This document shows positions 25,624 to 34,200 of a stretch of 64,000 bases of DNA, piece after piece. This DNA is from Polyangiaceae bacterium. Lineage in GTDB: Bacteria > Myxococcota_A > Polyangia > Polyangiales > Polyangiaceae. Position numbers and translations under genes: made by a program. Under the pieces are notes generated by a model that was given only the letters and a program-made list of their open reading frames with translations, had not been told where the DNA came from and made no database searches. The DNA lies in NCBI GenBank assembly GCA_020846005.1, contig JADLEQ010000103.1, positions 1 to 64,000 of the forward strand, written 5' to 3'. How positions within the stretch are numbered: the first letter of the stretch is position 1; each line of letters begins with the position of its first letter.

Positions 25624-27333
25624 ATGCGGGCAGGCGGCGGGCGGCGACCAGCGTCGCGCTGGGCGGCGGCCCTCGCCGGCCTGCTCCTCGTCGCCCGCGC
25701 CGGGCTCGCCCAGCCGCGCGCCGGCGCGCCGGCGGCGGCGGGCTCCACGTCGCCCGCCGGATCGGCGGGGCCCGCGCGTGCGACGTGGGGCAGCGGCGCC
25801 GCGGGGCCTCCCCCGGGCGCTCCGGCCGGCGGCGCGCCTGCCGCGGCTGCTCCGGAGTCGGCGCCCACCGCCGCGGCCGCCGCGGCCGCGTGCCCCGACC
25901 CGCCCGCGTGCGAAGCGCAGGAGGTCGAGCTCGAGCCGGCGGCCGAGCCCGACGACCCTCCGATCCGGTACGAGCTCGAGCGGGTCGACGTCCGCGGCCT
26001 GTCGCGGACGAGCCCCCGCGTCGTCCTCCGGTACCTCCCGTTTGCACCCGGCGACGTGATCGACGTCGACGACCCGGAGATCGAGCTCTCCCGTTACCGG
26101 CTGCTCGGCACCGGCTTCTTTCGCTCGGTGGAGCTCTCGCTCGACCGCGGCAGCCGCCGTGGCGCGGTGGTGTTGGTCGTCGAGGTCGAGGAGCGCAACA
26201 CCGTCGTCATCAACGGCATCTGGCTCGGCGTCTCGGCGGACGCCGACACGCAGGGCAACGCCCGCCCGCTCACCGCGTACGGCGGGCTCGACGTGGCGGA
26301 GACCAACCTCGCGGGCACCGGCATCACGCTAGGGGGCGCGGTGGGCGTCGCGCGAGATCAGCTCGCGCTCCGGGTCCGGTTCTTCGAGCCCACCTTCCTC
26401 GGAGACCGGTACATGACGAGCGCCTCGCTCGTCTACAATGACGCCCGCGACTTCTTCGGCAACACCGGAGTGCAGTACTCACCGGGGCTCCTCAGCGGCG
26501 TGCCGGACTACGCGGTGGTCGACTATCAGCGCTTCGGCGGGACACTCGGGGTGGGTCGGGACCTGGGCGTCTCGACGCAGCTCTGGGTCGCGTACCGGTT
26601 GGAGCGTGTGCAGGCTTCGGTCCCGATCGCGGCGAGCCATCGGCGCGGGCTGGACACCGAGCCCATCGACTTCAGTCTGATCGACGGCGGCAGCAACCTC
26701 TCCACGCTCCGCGCCTCGCTCCAGCACGACACCCGCGATCATCCCTTCCTCCCCACCCGCGGGTGGCTGACCGTCCTGAGCGGCGAGGCGGGGCTCCAAG
26801 CGTTCGCCAGCGACTACGGCTACCAGCGCGCGGAGCTGGCGATCTCCCGGTGGTGGAAGCTCCCCTGGTATCGCCACGTCCTGCGCCTCGAGCTCTTCGG
26901 CGGCATCATCGCTGGGGACGCTCCCTTCTTCGAGCAGTACTACGTCGGGGACTTCAGCGACTTCCTGCCGGCCCGAGTGCTCGGGATGAACGTCGACCGG
27001 CGACCGTCGCCCAACCTGCTCGGGACGGACATCCTCGAGGTCCGCTACGGCGAGGTCGCGGCGAAGGTCGGCGGCGAGTACCGGATCCCGCTGTACCGCG
27101 GCCGCCGCGCCGTCTATGGGATCGATCTGTTCGCGTCGGCCGGCCTCTTCTCGGTGGCCGCGCGGCGCGATCTCACCGACCCTCCTCGGGGGTATTCGGG
27201 CGCGGCGCGGGTGCCCCTCGATCTCACCGCCAATCTGGGCACGCGGATCGACACGAGCGCGGGCGGCTTCGTGTTCTCGTTCTCCAACATCCTGGGCTTC
27301 GTCCCCGTGCGCAACGAGGACCGCCCCCGATGA
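25624..27333 (+). CDS. Omp85/TamA-like outer-membrane protein with one POTRA domain
   Basis: Beta-barrel of the BamA/TamA/D15 superfamily, acting in insertion or translocation of proteins at the outer membrane. Seen: a signal peptide (cleavage near residue 29), an Ala/Pro-rich low-complexity stretch to about 100, a single POTRA domain (about 116-192: ELERVDVRGLSRTSPRVV ... LLGTGFFRSVELSL) and a D15 barrel with GRDLGVSTQLWVAYRLE, SLQHDTRDHPFLPTRGWLTV and LGTRIDTSAGGF. BamA itself has five POTRAs, so this is a specialised paralogue. It overlaps the next gene by ATGA and follows a vWA lipoprotein, which may be a client or partner. Confidence 0.85.
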   Translation: MRAGGGRRPASRWAAALAGLLLVARAGLAQPRAGAPAAAGSTSPAGSAGPARATWGSGAAGPPPGAPAGGAPAAAAPESAPTAAAAAAACPDPPACEAQEVELEPAAEPDDPPIRYELERVDVRGLSRTSPRVVLRYLPFAPGDVIDVDDPEIELSRYRLLGTGFFRSVELSLDRGSRRGAVVLVVEVEERNTVVINGIWLGVSADADTQGNARPLTAYGGLDVAETNLAGTGITLGGAVGVARDQLALRVRFFEPTFLGDRYMTSASLVYNDARDFFGNTGVQYSPGLLSGVPDYAVVDYQRFGGTLGVGRDLGVSTQLWVAYRLERVQASVPIAASHRRGLDTEPIDFSLIDGGSNLSTLRASLQHDTRDHPFLPTRGWLTVLSGEAGLQAFASDYGYQRAELAISRWWKLPWYRHVLRLELFGGIIAGDAPFFEQYYVGDFSDFLPARVLGMNVDRRPSPNLLGTDILEVRYGEVAAKVGGEYRIPLYRGRRAVYGIDLFASAGLFSVAARRDLTDPPRGYSGAARVPLDLTANLGTRIDTSAGGFVFSFSNILGFVPVRNEDRPR

Positions 27334-28019
27334 GCCGCCGCCATCGCGCGGGCCGCCTCGCGCTCGCCCTCGCGCTGGCCGTCGGGTGCGCCGCGGTCGC
27401 GGTGAGCGCGCCGGCGCGCGCCGACGATCGCGCCCCCGCGCCGCGCTCGCTCCGCCTGCAGTGGGACGCCGCGAAGCGGCAGCTGCGCGCGACGTTCGAG
27501 TTCCGTGACGTGATGACGAAGGCGCTCCGCCGCAAGCTGAAACGGGGCCTCCCGACCACGATCGTCCTCACGGGTGCGCTGTACTCCGCCGGGAGCAAGG
27601 TGCCCCTGGCCACGACGGCGCAGACCTGCAAGATCACCTACCTGGTGTGGGACGAGGTCTGGCGAGTCGAGATCGCGCGTCCGGGGGCGTTCGTCGTCGA
27701 GCGCACCCCCACCGTCCTCGGGGTGATGCGTCGGTGTGCGCAGGCCACGCGCCTGCTCGTCGCGACGGGCGCGCAGGTCCCCGAGGGGATGCCGCTCTAC
27801 CTCCAGGCGAAGGTGCAGGTGAATCCCCTCAGCCCCGCGGTGCTGCGGAAGGTCCGCCGCTGGGTGAGCCGGCCGCTCGCCACCGGTACGGCCTCGGCGG
27901 GTGACGCGCTGTTCAGCACGTTCACGGGGTTGTTCCTCCAGCGGATCGGCGACGCGGAGCGCACCCTCGAGATCGTGACGAAGCCGAGCCTGCCGGAGGA
28001 GGTTCGCGGCGAGCCGTGA
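27330..28019 (+). CDS. Exported protein coupled to Omp85 gene, DUF4390-like
   Basis: 229-aa protein with a signal peptide (LALALALAVGCAAVAVSAPARA). The mature part has alternating strands: LRLQWDAAKRQLRATFEFRD, then ALRRKLKRGLPTTIVLTGAL and ITYLVWDEVWRVEI, a pattern I find similar to DUF4390 proteins (a short domain in which an ...L..GlP..i... strand follows a conserved helix). The ATG at 27330 overlaps the Omp85 stop. Function unknown; its coupling suggests a periplasmic partner of the barrel. The family call is tentative. Confidence 0.7.
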   Translation: MSRRHRAGRLALALALAVGCAAVAVSAPARADDRAPAPRSLRLQWDAAKRQLRATFEFRDVMTKALRRKLKRGLPTTIVLTGALYSAGSKVPLATTAQTCKITYLVWDEVWRVEIARPGAFVVERTPTVLGVMRRCAQATRLLVATGAQVPEGMPLYLQAKVQVNPLSPAVLRKVRRWVSRPLATGTASAGDALFSTFTGLFLQRIGDAERTLEIVTKPSLPEEVRGEP

Positions 28020-28039
28020 GCGCCCGCTCGCGCCCCCGG

Positions 28040-28735
<696 letters not shown>

Positions 28736-28814
28736 CAGGTTGCCGCAGAGCGAGGGGCTGGTATCGGAGTGCCGCGCCCGGCGGACAGGCTCGGTCGCCG
28801 CGCGCGGGCGGAGC

Positions 28815-30509
28815 TCATTCGTCGAGGAGCGCCGTCAGGGACCTGCCGGGCTCCGCCTTCACGAGGGTCGCCGCCAGCTCGAGCGCCTCGGGCATCAACC
28901 CCTGGACTTGGCTCACGACCTGCTCGACGACCAGCCGCGCCTCCTCATGGCTCGGCCCGCTCATCGCTACCGCGAACTTCAGCGGCGCGATGCGGCCGCC
29001 CGTCACCGGGACGATGCTGAGGAGCAACATCTCCGTGAGCTCGATGACGCGCTGGGCGGCGCGACGGAGCGCGAGCATCTCCAGGATCGTGGGGCGGTCG
29101 CTCACCTGGCGGTTCGGTCCGCGCACATGGTACCGGGCGACGGAGACCGTACCGTCGACCCACTCGGCGAAGGCGACGTCGTCCGTCACCGCGTGGAGGA
29201 GCTGTTCGCGATGCAGGAGCCCGGTGAGGCCGTCTCGGCGGGACAGATACTCGCGCGCCTTCGTGTGCTGGGGCGATCCCTCGTGAAAGCTCACGAGCTT
29301 GACCCGACACTCGCCGAGCTGGACCTCGGAGCCGTGCATCAGCGTCGCGCTCTTCTTTCGCTCGTAGCTATGATCGACGTAGGTGCCGTTCGTGCTGCCC
29401 GCGTCCTCGATGATCCAGGAGCCCCCGTGCCAGCGCGCCACGCCGTGCGCGCCGGAGACCGTCGCCTCGTTCAGGCAGATGTCCTGGTTGCTGCGCCGCC
29501 CGATCGTCATCAGCGGCTTGTCGAGTGAGAACATCCGACCCGCGAGCTCGGAGGCGTTGGACGCGAACGTCACCAGCAGCGCCTGCGCGCCCGGCGCGAA
29601 GCTCTCCGCGACCGCGCGCCCGACCGGCGGCCCGGGCGCGAGGCGCTCGCGCGGGATCTGGAGCTGGTTCGTCGTGAGCGCCGACGGGTTGAAGAACCGC
29701 ATGTGGCGCGCCTGCGGTCGCAGACTCGCGTCGTCGCTCAGGCAGCGGAAGATCTGCTTGACCTCGTCGTGGGACAACCCGGACGGGACGTCGAACATGA
29801 TCTGCGATCGCATCGGCTTCGCCCGGGGCCGGTACCCGGGCTCCGGGACCCGACACGTCCACATCTCCCAGAGCGTGAGCCCGAGCGCGTACATGTCGTC
29901 TTCCATGCTCGCGCCGCCGGAGCGGAGCCGCTCGGGCGCCATGTAATTGGGCGTCCCGCCGTCCGGCGGCGCGCCGGGACGCCGCGCGCTCAGCCGCGCG
30001 CGCTCCTGGGCGAAGCCGAAATCGAGGATCACGGCGCGATCCGCGGTCACCATCACGTTGCCGGGCTTGAGGTCACCGTGGACGAGCCCCTGGGCGTGGA
30101 TGGCCGCGAGCCCGGCGCACGCCTCGCTGGCGATCTTCCTGAATTCGTCCGCGGTGTAGCCGCCCTGCGCCTTGCGCCGCCGGATGTGGGTGTGGAGCGT
30201 CTGGCCGGCGATCTGCTCCATCACCAGGATGGGCCCGAAGGCGCTCGGCGCGAGATCGTGGACCCGGCATACGTTCGGGTGGCTGACGGACCGCGCGAGC
30301 AGGAGCTCCTGGCGGAGCGCCTCGTCGTCGCCGGGCATGCGCGACTCCTCGCGCACGACCTTGAGCGCGACCGGCTGCTGCGTGCTCCGGTCGTAGGCGA
30401 GGAAGACCTCGCCCATCCCACCCTTGCCGAGGCTCTGACGGATCTCGTAGCGGTCGTTGACGACCGCTCCCTGGGCGAGCGGGGCCGAGTTGCGTGGCGG
30501 GTGCGCCAT
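28815..30509 (-). CDS. Ser/Thr kinase fused to FHA and degenerate GGDEF-like domains
   Basis: 564-aa cytoplasmic protein with three parts. Kinase (about 20-275): GKGGMGEV, Lys50 in VALKVV, HGDLKPGN at 144-151 and DFGFAQ from Asp163. The usual HRD is HGD, making it a non-RD kinase that should not need activation-loop Arg pairing. FHA domain (about 310-408): GRRSNQDICL, SGAHGVARW and IIEDAGSTNGTYVD, which binds phosphothreonine. C-terminal region (about 420-555) opens RRDGLTGLLHREQLLHAV, the start of a GGDEF domain, but no GG[DE]EF active loop follows (GGRIAPLKF instead). Inference: a kinase that docks on its own or partner phosphosites. No membrane segment. Confidence 0.85.
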   Translation of the reverse strand: MAHPPRNSAPLAQGAVVNDRYEIRQSLGKGGMGEVFLAYDRSTQQPVALKVVREESRMPGDDEALRQELLLARSVSHPNVCRVHDLAPSAFGPILVMEQIAGQTLHTHIRRRKAQGGYTADEFRKIASEACAGLAAIHAQGLVHGDLKPGNVMVTADRAVILDFGFAQERARLSARRPGAPPDGGTPNYMAPERLRSGGASMEDDMYALGLTLWEMWTCRVPEPGYRPRAKPMRSQIMFDVPSGLSHDEVKQIFRCLSDDASLRPQARHMRFFNPSALTTNQLQIPRERLAPGPPVGRAVAESFAPGAQALLVTFASNASELAGRMFSLDKPLMTIGRRSNQDICLNEATVSGAHGVARWHGGSWIIEDAGSTNGTYVDHSYERKKSATLMHGSEVQLGECRVKLVSFHEGSPQHTKAREYLSRRDGLTGLLHREQLLHAVTDDVAFAEWVDGTVSVARYHVRGPNRQVSDRPTILEMLALRRAAQRVIELTEMLLLSIVPVTGGRIAPLKFAVAMSGPSHEEARLVVEQVVSQVQGLMPEALELAATLVKAEPGRSLTALLDE

Positions 30510-30689
30510 GAGGGGTCGAGCTCTAGAAGAGGTCCGCGCCGAACCGGGTCGTGCGGCCCGCGCGCGCGCGGCGAACCCGGCGCACGGGCGGCCAGTCTCG
30601 CCGAATTGCGGCCAGCCGACAACGCTCGGCCGCAGCCGTCCGTTCCCGCCGCATCATTTCCACAGGAACGTAGCCTTGCGGCCGGCGAC

Positions 30690-30895
30690 GGCTCCTGGTA
30701 CGGGAGCCCCGCGGGCCGATGGCTCGCCGGCGCGCTCGACGCCAAGGGAAGCCGGTGTGAGACCGGCGCGGCCCCCGCCACTGTAACCGGGGACGAGATC
30801 GGGAAGAGCCACTGGATCGCGGTCGTCCTTCGGGGCGGCGGATCTGGGAAGGACCCGGTCGAGGACGATCCGGAAGCCAGGAGACCTGTCGAGCG
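30690..30895 (+). promoter_or_regulatory. Cobalamin riboswitch (copy 1)
   Basis: Clear adenosylcobalamin-type aptamer. The core GGGAAGCCGGTGTGAGACC begins at 30747, followed by the conserved CCCCGCCACTGTAA (to 30786), AGAGCCACTGG (about 30805), and a near-consensus B12 box AGCCAGGAGACCTG at 30875-30888. It lies on the + strand 120-130 bp ahead of the lipoprotein gene at 31019, which has no transporter beside it. The 5' boundary is approximate. Confidence 0.93.
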
Positions 30896-31018
30896 CTCCG
30901 ACCACGCAGACCCGCGGGGTGTCGGGCGCGTGGAGGTCGAGCCGCCGGCTCGCTTCCGCGCTCCACGTCTGCCCCGTGGGGATGCCCTCGCCCGCGGGGT
31001 GCGGGAACGGAGTGAGAC

Positions 31019-32512
31019 ATGAACAGGAAGTACGATCGTTCGTTGCTGGTGGTGGTGGGCGCGCTCGCGGTCGCGGGGTGCACCGAGGACGAGCCCGTCG
31101 GGGGCGGAGGTGTGACGGGGGGCCGGGCCGGGAGCGACGCCGGTGTGGGCGGGGGTGCGAGCGGGAGCGGGGGAACGAGCGGGGGCGGAGGCGCGAGCGG
31201 GGGCGGAGGCGCGAGCGGGGGCGGAGGCGCGAGCGGGAGCGGAGGCGCGAGCGGGAGCGGGGGCGGAGGCGCGAGCGGGAGCGGGGGTGCGAGCGGGAGC
31301 GGAGGCGGGGGTGCGAGCGGGAGCGGCGGCGGAGGCGCGAGCGGGAGCGCGGGCGGGAGCGGGGGCGGGAGCGGTGCGAGCGGCGCGGACGCCGGGGCCG
31401 ACGCGGCCACCGACGGCGCCGCCGGCGCGGCAGGAGACGGCGGCGCGTCGAAGCGAGCGCTCGTCGTCGGCACCGACTACTGGTCGATGGCGGAGGTGGC
31501 GACCATCGATCTCGCGACGGGCGCCGTGCTGGGGCGGATAACGCTCTCGGACCAGGACTCGGTGCCGGTGGCGAGCGGCGGCGTGGGTGGTGTGCTCGAG
31601 CGCACCCTGGGCGCGCTCGTGCTCTTCACGCCGGCCGGAGCCGTCGATCGGACCATCGCCCTCGCGCCTGGGGACGCTGGCGGTTCGCCCGTCAACCCGC
31701 GCGGCTTCGTGGTGGCGCCGTCCGGCCTCAAGGCGTGGGTGCCGCTCTACGGTCGCGCCGAGATCGCAGTCGTCGACCTGGCGGCCGGTACGGTAGCGTC
31801 GACCATCGACCTCTCGGGGCTGATGGCGTCGGGCGACACCGACGGCGGCATCGAGGTGGGCACGCCGCTCCTCGCCGGCGGCAAGCTCTGGGTGACGCTC
31901 GGCCGCACCGATCTCACGACCATCCTCCCGCCGAGCTACGAGCTGCCGTGCTCGGCGTCACCGTCGCTGCTGGTCGCGATCGATCCCGCCACCGACACCG
32001 TGCTCGCGCCGACCACCGGCATCGAGCTCGGCGTGGTGAGCCCGTCCGCGCTCGAGTCCGACGGGACGAACCTCTACGTGCTCGGGCCCGGGTGCTTCGA
32101 GCCCGCGGACGGCGGCACGGCGCGCGCTCGCCACGGCATCGACCAGATCGCCCTCGGCTCCGGCGCGGTGACCGCCGTCTTCCGGCCCGCGTCGCCCGAC
32201 TACTTGAACGGGCTGCTCGTGGTCTCCACCACCGAAGGCTTCGTGCAGAGCTTCGACTCGTTCTTCATGACGCAGTGGAGCCGGTGGCCGCTCGGCGCCG
32301 CCGCCCTGGGTGCGTCGCTCGCCGAGATCCCGGACGGCGCCGCGACCGACGGCGACGGCGCCCTGATCGGCGTCCGCTCGGTGCCCGGCGACGGCGGCTC
32401 CTCGCGCGAGGTCGTGCGCTACGACGTGGCCAGCGGCAACGTCGGCGTCGTGGCGAGCGAGCCCTGGACGAGCGGCGTCGGGTTCGTGGGAGGCGTCGCG
32501 GTCGTCCGCTGA
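31019..32512 (+). CDS. Riboswitch-controlled YVTN-like beta-propeller lipoprotein
   Basis: 497-aa lipoprotein: the signal ends LAVAGC with Cys21 lipidated. A long Gly/Ser/Ala linker (about 33-130) separates the anchor from a beta-propeller made of YVTN-type blades (EVATIDLATGAVLGRITL, EIAVVDLAAGTVASTIDL, LLVAIDPATDTVL) to the C-terminus. The ATG at 31019 is preceded by GGAGTGAG. A cobalamin riboswitch controls it, so it is expected to be made when B12 is scarce. In Bacteroidetes the surface propeller lipoprotein BtuG captures B12 for BtuB; this gene has the same fold and regulation but no sequence identity I can claim. A B12-capture role is inference; a second propeller lies at 42498-43745. 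Confidence 0.85.
   Translation: MNRKYDRSLLVVVGALAVAGCTEDEPVGGGGVTGGRAGSDAGVGGGASGSGGTSGGGGASGGGGASGGGGASGSGGASGSGGGGASGSGGASGSGGGGASGSGGGGASGSAGGSGGGSGASGADAGADAATDGAAGAAGDGGASKRALVVGTDYWSMAEVATIDLATGAVLGRITLSDQDSVPVASGGVGGVLERTLGALVLFTPAGAVDRTIALAPGDAGGSPVNPRGFVVAPSGLKAWVPLYGRAEIAVVDLAAGTVASTIDLSGLMASGDTDGGIEVGTPLLAGGKLWVTLGRTDLTTILPPSYELPCSASPSLLVAIDPATDTVLAPTTGIELGVVSPSALESDGTNLYVLGPGCFEPADGGTARARHGIDQIALGSGAVTAVFRPASPDYLNGLLVVSTTEGFVQSFDSFFMTQWSRWPLGAAALGASLAEIPDGAATDGDGALIGVRSVPGDGGSSREVVRYDVASGNVGVVASEPWTSGVGFVGGVAVVR
31148..31383. repeat. Gly/Ser/Ala-coding degenerate tandem repeat
   Basis: About 235 bp of GAGCGGGGGCGGAGGCGC-type units repeated with small variations inside the lipoprotein gene at 31019. 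It encodes the flexible linker between the lipid anchor and the propeller. Such repeats vary in length between strains by slippage, so linker length may be polymorphic. Confidence 0.85.
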
Positions 32513-32526
32513 CGCGGGCCCCCGCG
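32513..32526. terminator. Short hairpin between convergent genes
   Basis: CGCGGG at 32513-32518 pairs with CCCGCG at 32521-32526 over a two-base gap, directly after the stop of the propeller lipoprotein gene and before the stop of the leftward channel gene. The stem is short and the loop tight, with no T-run, so confidence is low. Confidence 0.3.
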
Positions 32527-32547
32527 ACCGAGCCGTGGCCGGCGCGC

Positions 32548-33597
32548 TCAGCCGAGCGTGCCGGCCGGCAGTCGCTCGTGACCGATCGTGACCACGGAGT
32601 CGCCCGCGACCACGAGCTCCTCGGCCTTCAGGTTGAGGCGCGGGCCCCGCGAGCTCCGGATCCCGACCGCGAGGTGTCCGTGCTTGGCGCACGCCTCGGC
32701 CACCACCTTGAACGGAGCCTCGCCGCGCTCCCACCGCGTGAGGTAGAGCTGCTCCCCGCCGAGGTTGCTCGTGAGATCCTCGATCACCTCCTGGACGCCG
32801 GGGTTCAGCAGCTCATGCGAGAGGAAGTGGGCGTCGAAGCGGGAGGTGCACACCACCGAGTCGCACCCCGCCTTCTTGAGCAGGCCCTCCACGCTGAAGT
32901 CGACGCACTCGACCACGGTGTGGACGGCGCGATCGGCCAGCGACTCGATGGCGAGGGTGATCGCGAGGTTGAGGTTGTCCGAGTGCGGGTCTCCCGGCTG
33001 CCGCGCGAGCACGATCGCGTACTTCGCCTGCGCCACCGCGGCGCGCGCCAGCGTCTCGTCGCGCGTGGGGTTGCCACGGACGTACCGCACGTGGCGGCGC
33101 GCCAGCTCGGGGGGCAGCTCCTCCAAGTCCTCGTCGACCAGCAGCACGACCCGCCCCTGGAACGTCGGATCGCCGGCGAGTTCGTCGAGCAGGCGCTCCA
33201 CCTTGGCGAGGCTCGGGAAGTTGAAGATGACGAGGTGGTCGGTGAGCTTGTGTTCGGTCATCCCGCGGAGCTCCTTCGTCCTGGCCTGGACCAGCGCGCT
33301 GGCCGCCAGGGACAGCACATAGCCGAGCAGCCCGATGCCGAAGAACCCCATGGGCACGGCGACCAGGAACCGCCCCCCGGAGCTGGACGGGAAGTAGTCC
33401 CCGTAGCCGATCGTCGTCATCGTGACGAACGCCCACCAGATCGAGTCGAGCCAGCTCAGCTCGGGCTTGCCGGGGAGCTCGAAGTAGAGGTAGCCGGTCG
33501 ACCCGTACGCGAGCAGCGCGACGACGAGCACGATGACGCGCATCGGTGCGGGAGGGCGCACCACGACGACGCGCATCCAGTGGAAGACGACGTTCAT
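32548..33597 (-). CDS. Two-TM potassium channel with RCK domain (Kch/MthK-like)
   Basis: 349-aa K+ channel subunit. Seen: two membrane spans flanking the pore helix and selectivity filter TMTTIGYGDYFP (TIGYGD, a functional variant of TVGYGD), then a cytoplasmic RCK pair: TrkA-N Rossmann (about 115-235, HLVIFNFPSLAKVERLLDEL) and TrkA-C (about 260-345). In MthK-like channels the RCK ring gates the pore through Ca, nucleotides or other ligands. The ATG at 33597 is chosen because it overlaps the upstream gene stop by ATGA; six residues further upstream is another possible start. Coupled to an SNase-like gene. Confidence 0.9.
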   Translation of the reverse strand: MNVVFHWMRVVVVRPPAPMRVIVLVVALLAYGSTGYLYFELPGKPELSWLDSIWWAFVTMTTIGYGDYFPSSSGGRFLVAVPMGFFGIGLLGYVLSLAASALVQARTKELRGMTEHKLTDHLVIFNFPSLAKVERLLDELAGDPTFQGRVVLLVDEDLEELPPELARRHVRYVRGNPTRDETLARAAVAQAKYAIVLARQPGDPHSDNLNLAITLAIESLADRAVHTVVECVDFSVEGLLKKAGCDSVVCTSRFDAHFLSHELLNPGVQEVIEDLTSNLGGEQLYLTRWERGEAPFKVVAEACAKHGHLAVGIRSSRGPRLNLKAEELVVAGDSVVTIGHERLPAGTLG

Positions 33598-34172
33598 TTC
33601 GCCTGCCTCCGCCACTCCTGCCCGAGCAGGCGCGCCCGCTCGGCGACGGCCTCGTCCCCCCAGATCCCCTTCTGCTTGCCCTGCGCCGCCTCCTGCTCGG
33701 CCAGGTACATGGACATCGAAGGGAACGGGTAGACGGTATACACGAGGGCGAGCCCGGCCTTGACGAGGTCGAAGCCCACGTCGTGGTCATCCACGTAGAG
33801 GGTGGCCAGGGTGCGGCCGTGCTTGTCCTGCGCGGGCGTCCCGAGGAGCACCCGGATCGGTTGGTCTTTGCACGCCTTCTCCAGCGCGTCCCGCGCCGCC
33901 TGCCCCCAACGCGCGGTGGGATCGCGCACGGGCTGGGTGTTGAACGCCTTGATCCCGATGATCCGCACCGCGACCGTCTCGCCGGACTCCTTGCGGACGG
34001 TGATGGTGTCGGCGTCCAGGATGCGCTCGAGCGTCACGATCTCGCCCGTCTCGAGCGCGGCCTCGCTCTTCTGTGCCTCGCGCCGCCGCGCCTCGGCGCC
34101 CATCCCGAAGAAGCCGGCCGCGCCCAGCATCGCGACGACCACGATCCAGAACCCGACCGTCGAGCGTTCCAT
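33594..34172 (-). CDS. Membrane-anchored staphylococcal-nuclease-like protein, probably inactive
   Basis: 192-aa protein: an N-terminal span (FWIVVVAMLGAAGFFGMG) followed by an SNase-fold OB domain from about residue 45 (VTLERILDADTITVRKESGETV, then VRIIGIKAFNTQP and KHGRTLATLYVDD). The family uses Asp21, Asp40, Arg35, Glu43 and Arg87 (Staphylococcus numbering) in the motif RL.GIDTPE. Here RIIGIKAFNT keeps the Arg but lacks the second Asp and the Pro-Glu, so nuclease activity is doubtful. The later GR of DKHGRTLA matches the Arg87 region. It overlaps the K+ channel gene by ATGA and may serve as its external partner (inference). Confidence 0.75.
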   Translation of the reverse strand: MERSTVGFWIVVVAMLGAAGFFGMGAEARRREAQKSEAALETGEIVTLERILDADTITVRKESGETVAVRIIGIKAFNTQPVRDPTARWGQAARDALEKACKDQPIRVLLGTPAQDKHGRTLATLYVDDHDVGFDLVKAGLALVYTVYPFPSMSMYLAEQEAAQGKQKGIWGDEAVAERARLLGQEWRRQAK

Positions 34173-34200
34173 TGGCGCGACTCGCTCCTAACACGGACGC

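Noticed and set aside
31148-31383. CRISPR-like repeat array
   Set aside because: The repeat units are contiguous and coding (Gly/Ser linker) with no spacers.
30919-33732. Long open frame across the riboswitch-controlled lipoprotein and channel genes
   Set aside because: It is repetitive Arg/Gly sequence that overlaps two well-supported genes in other frames.
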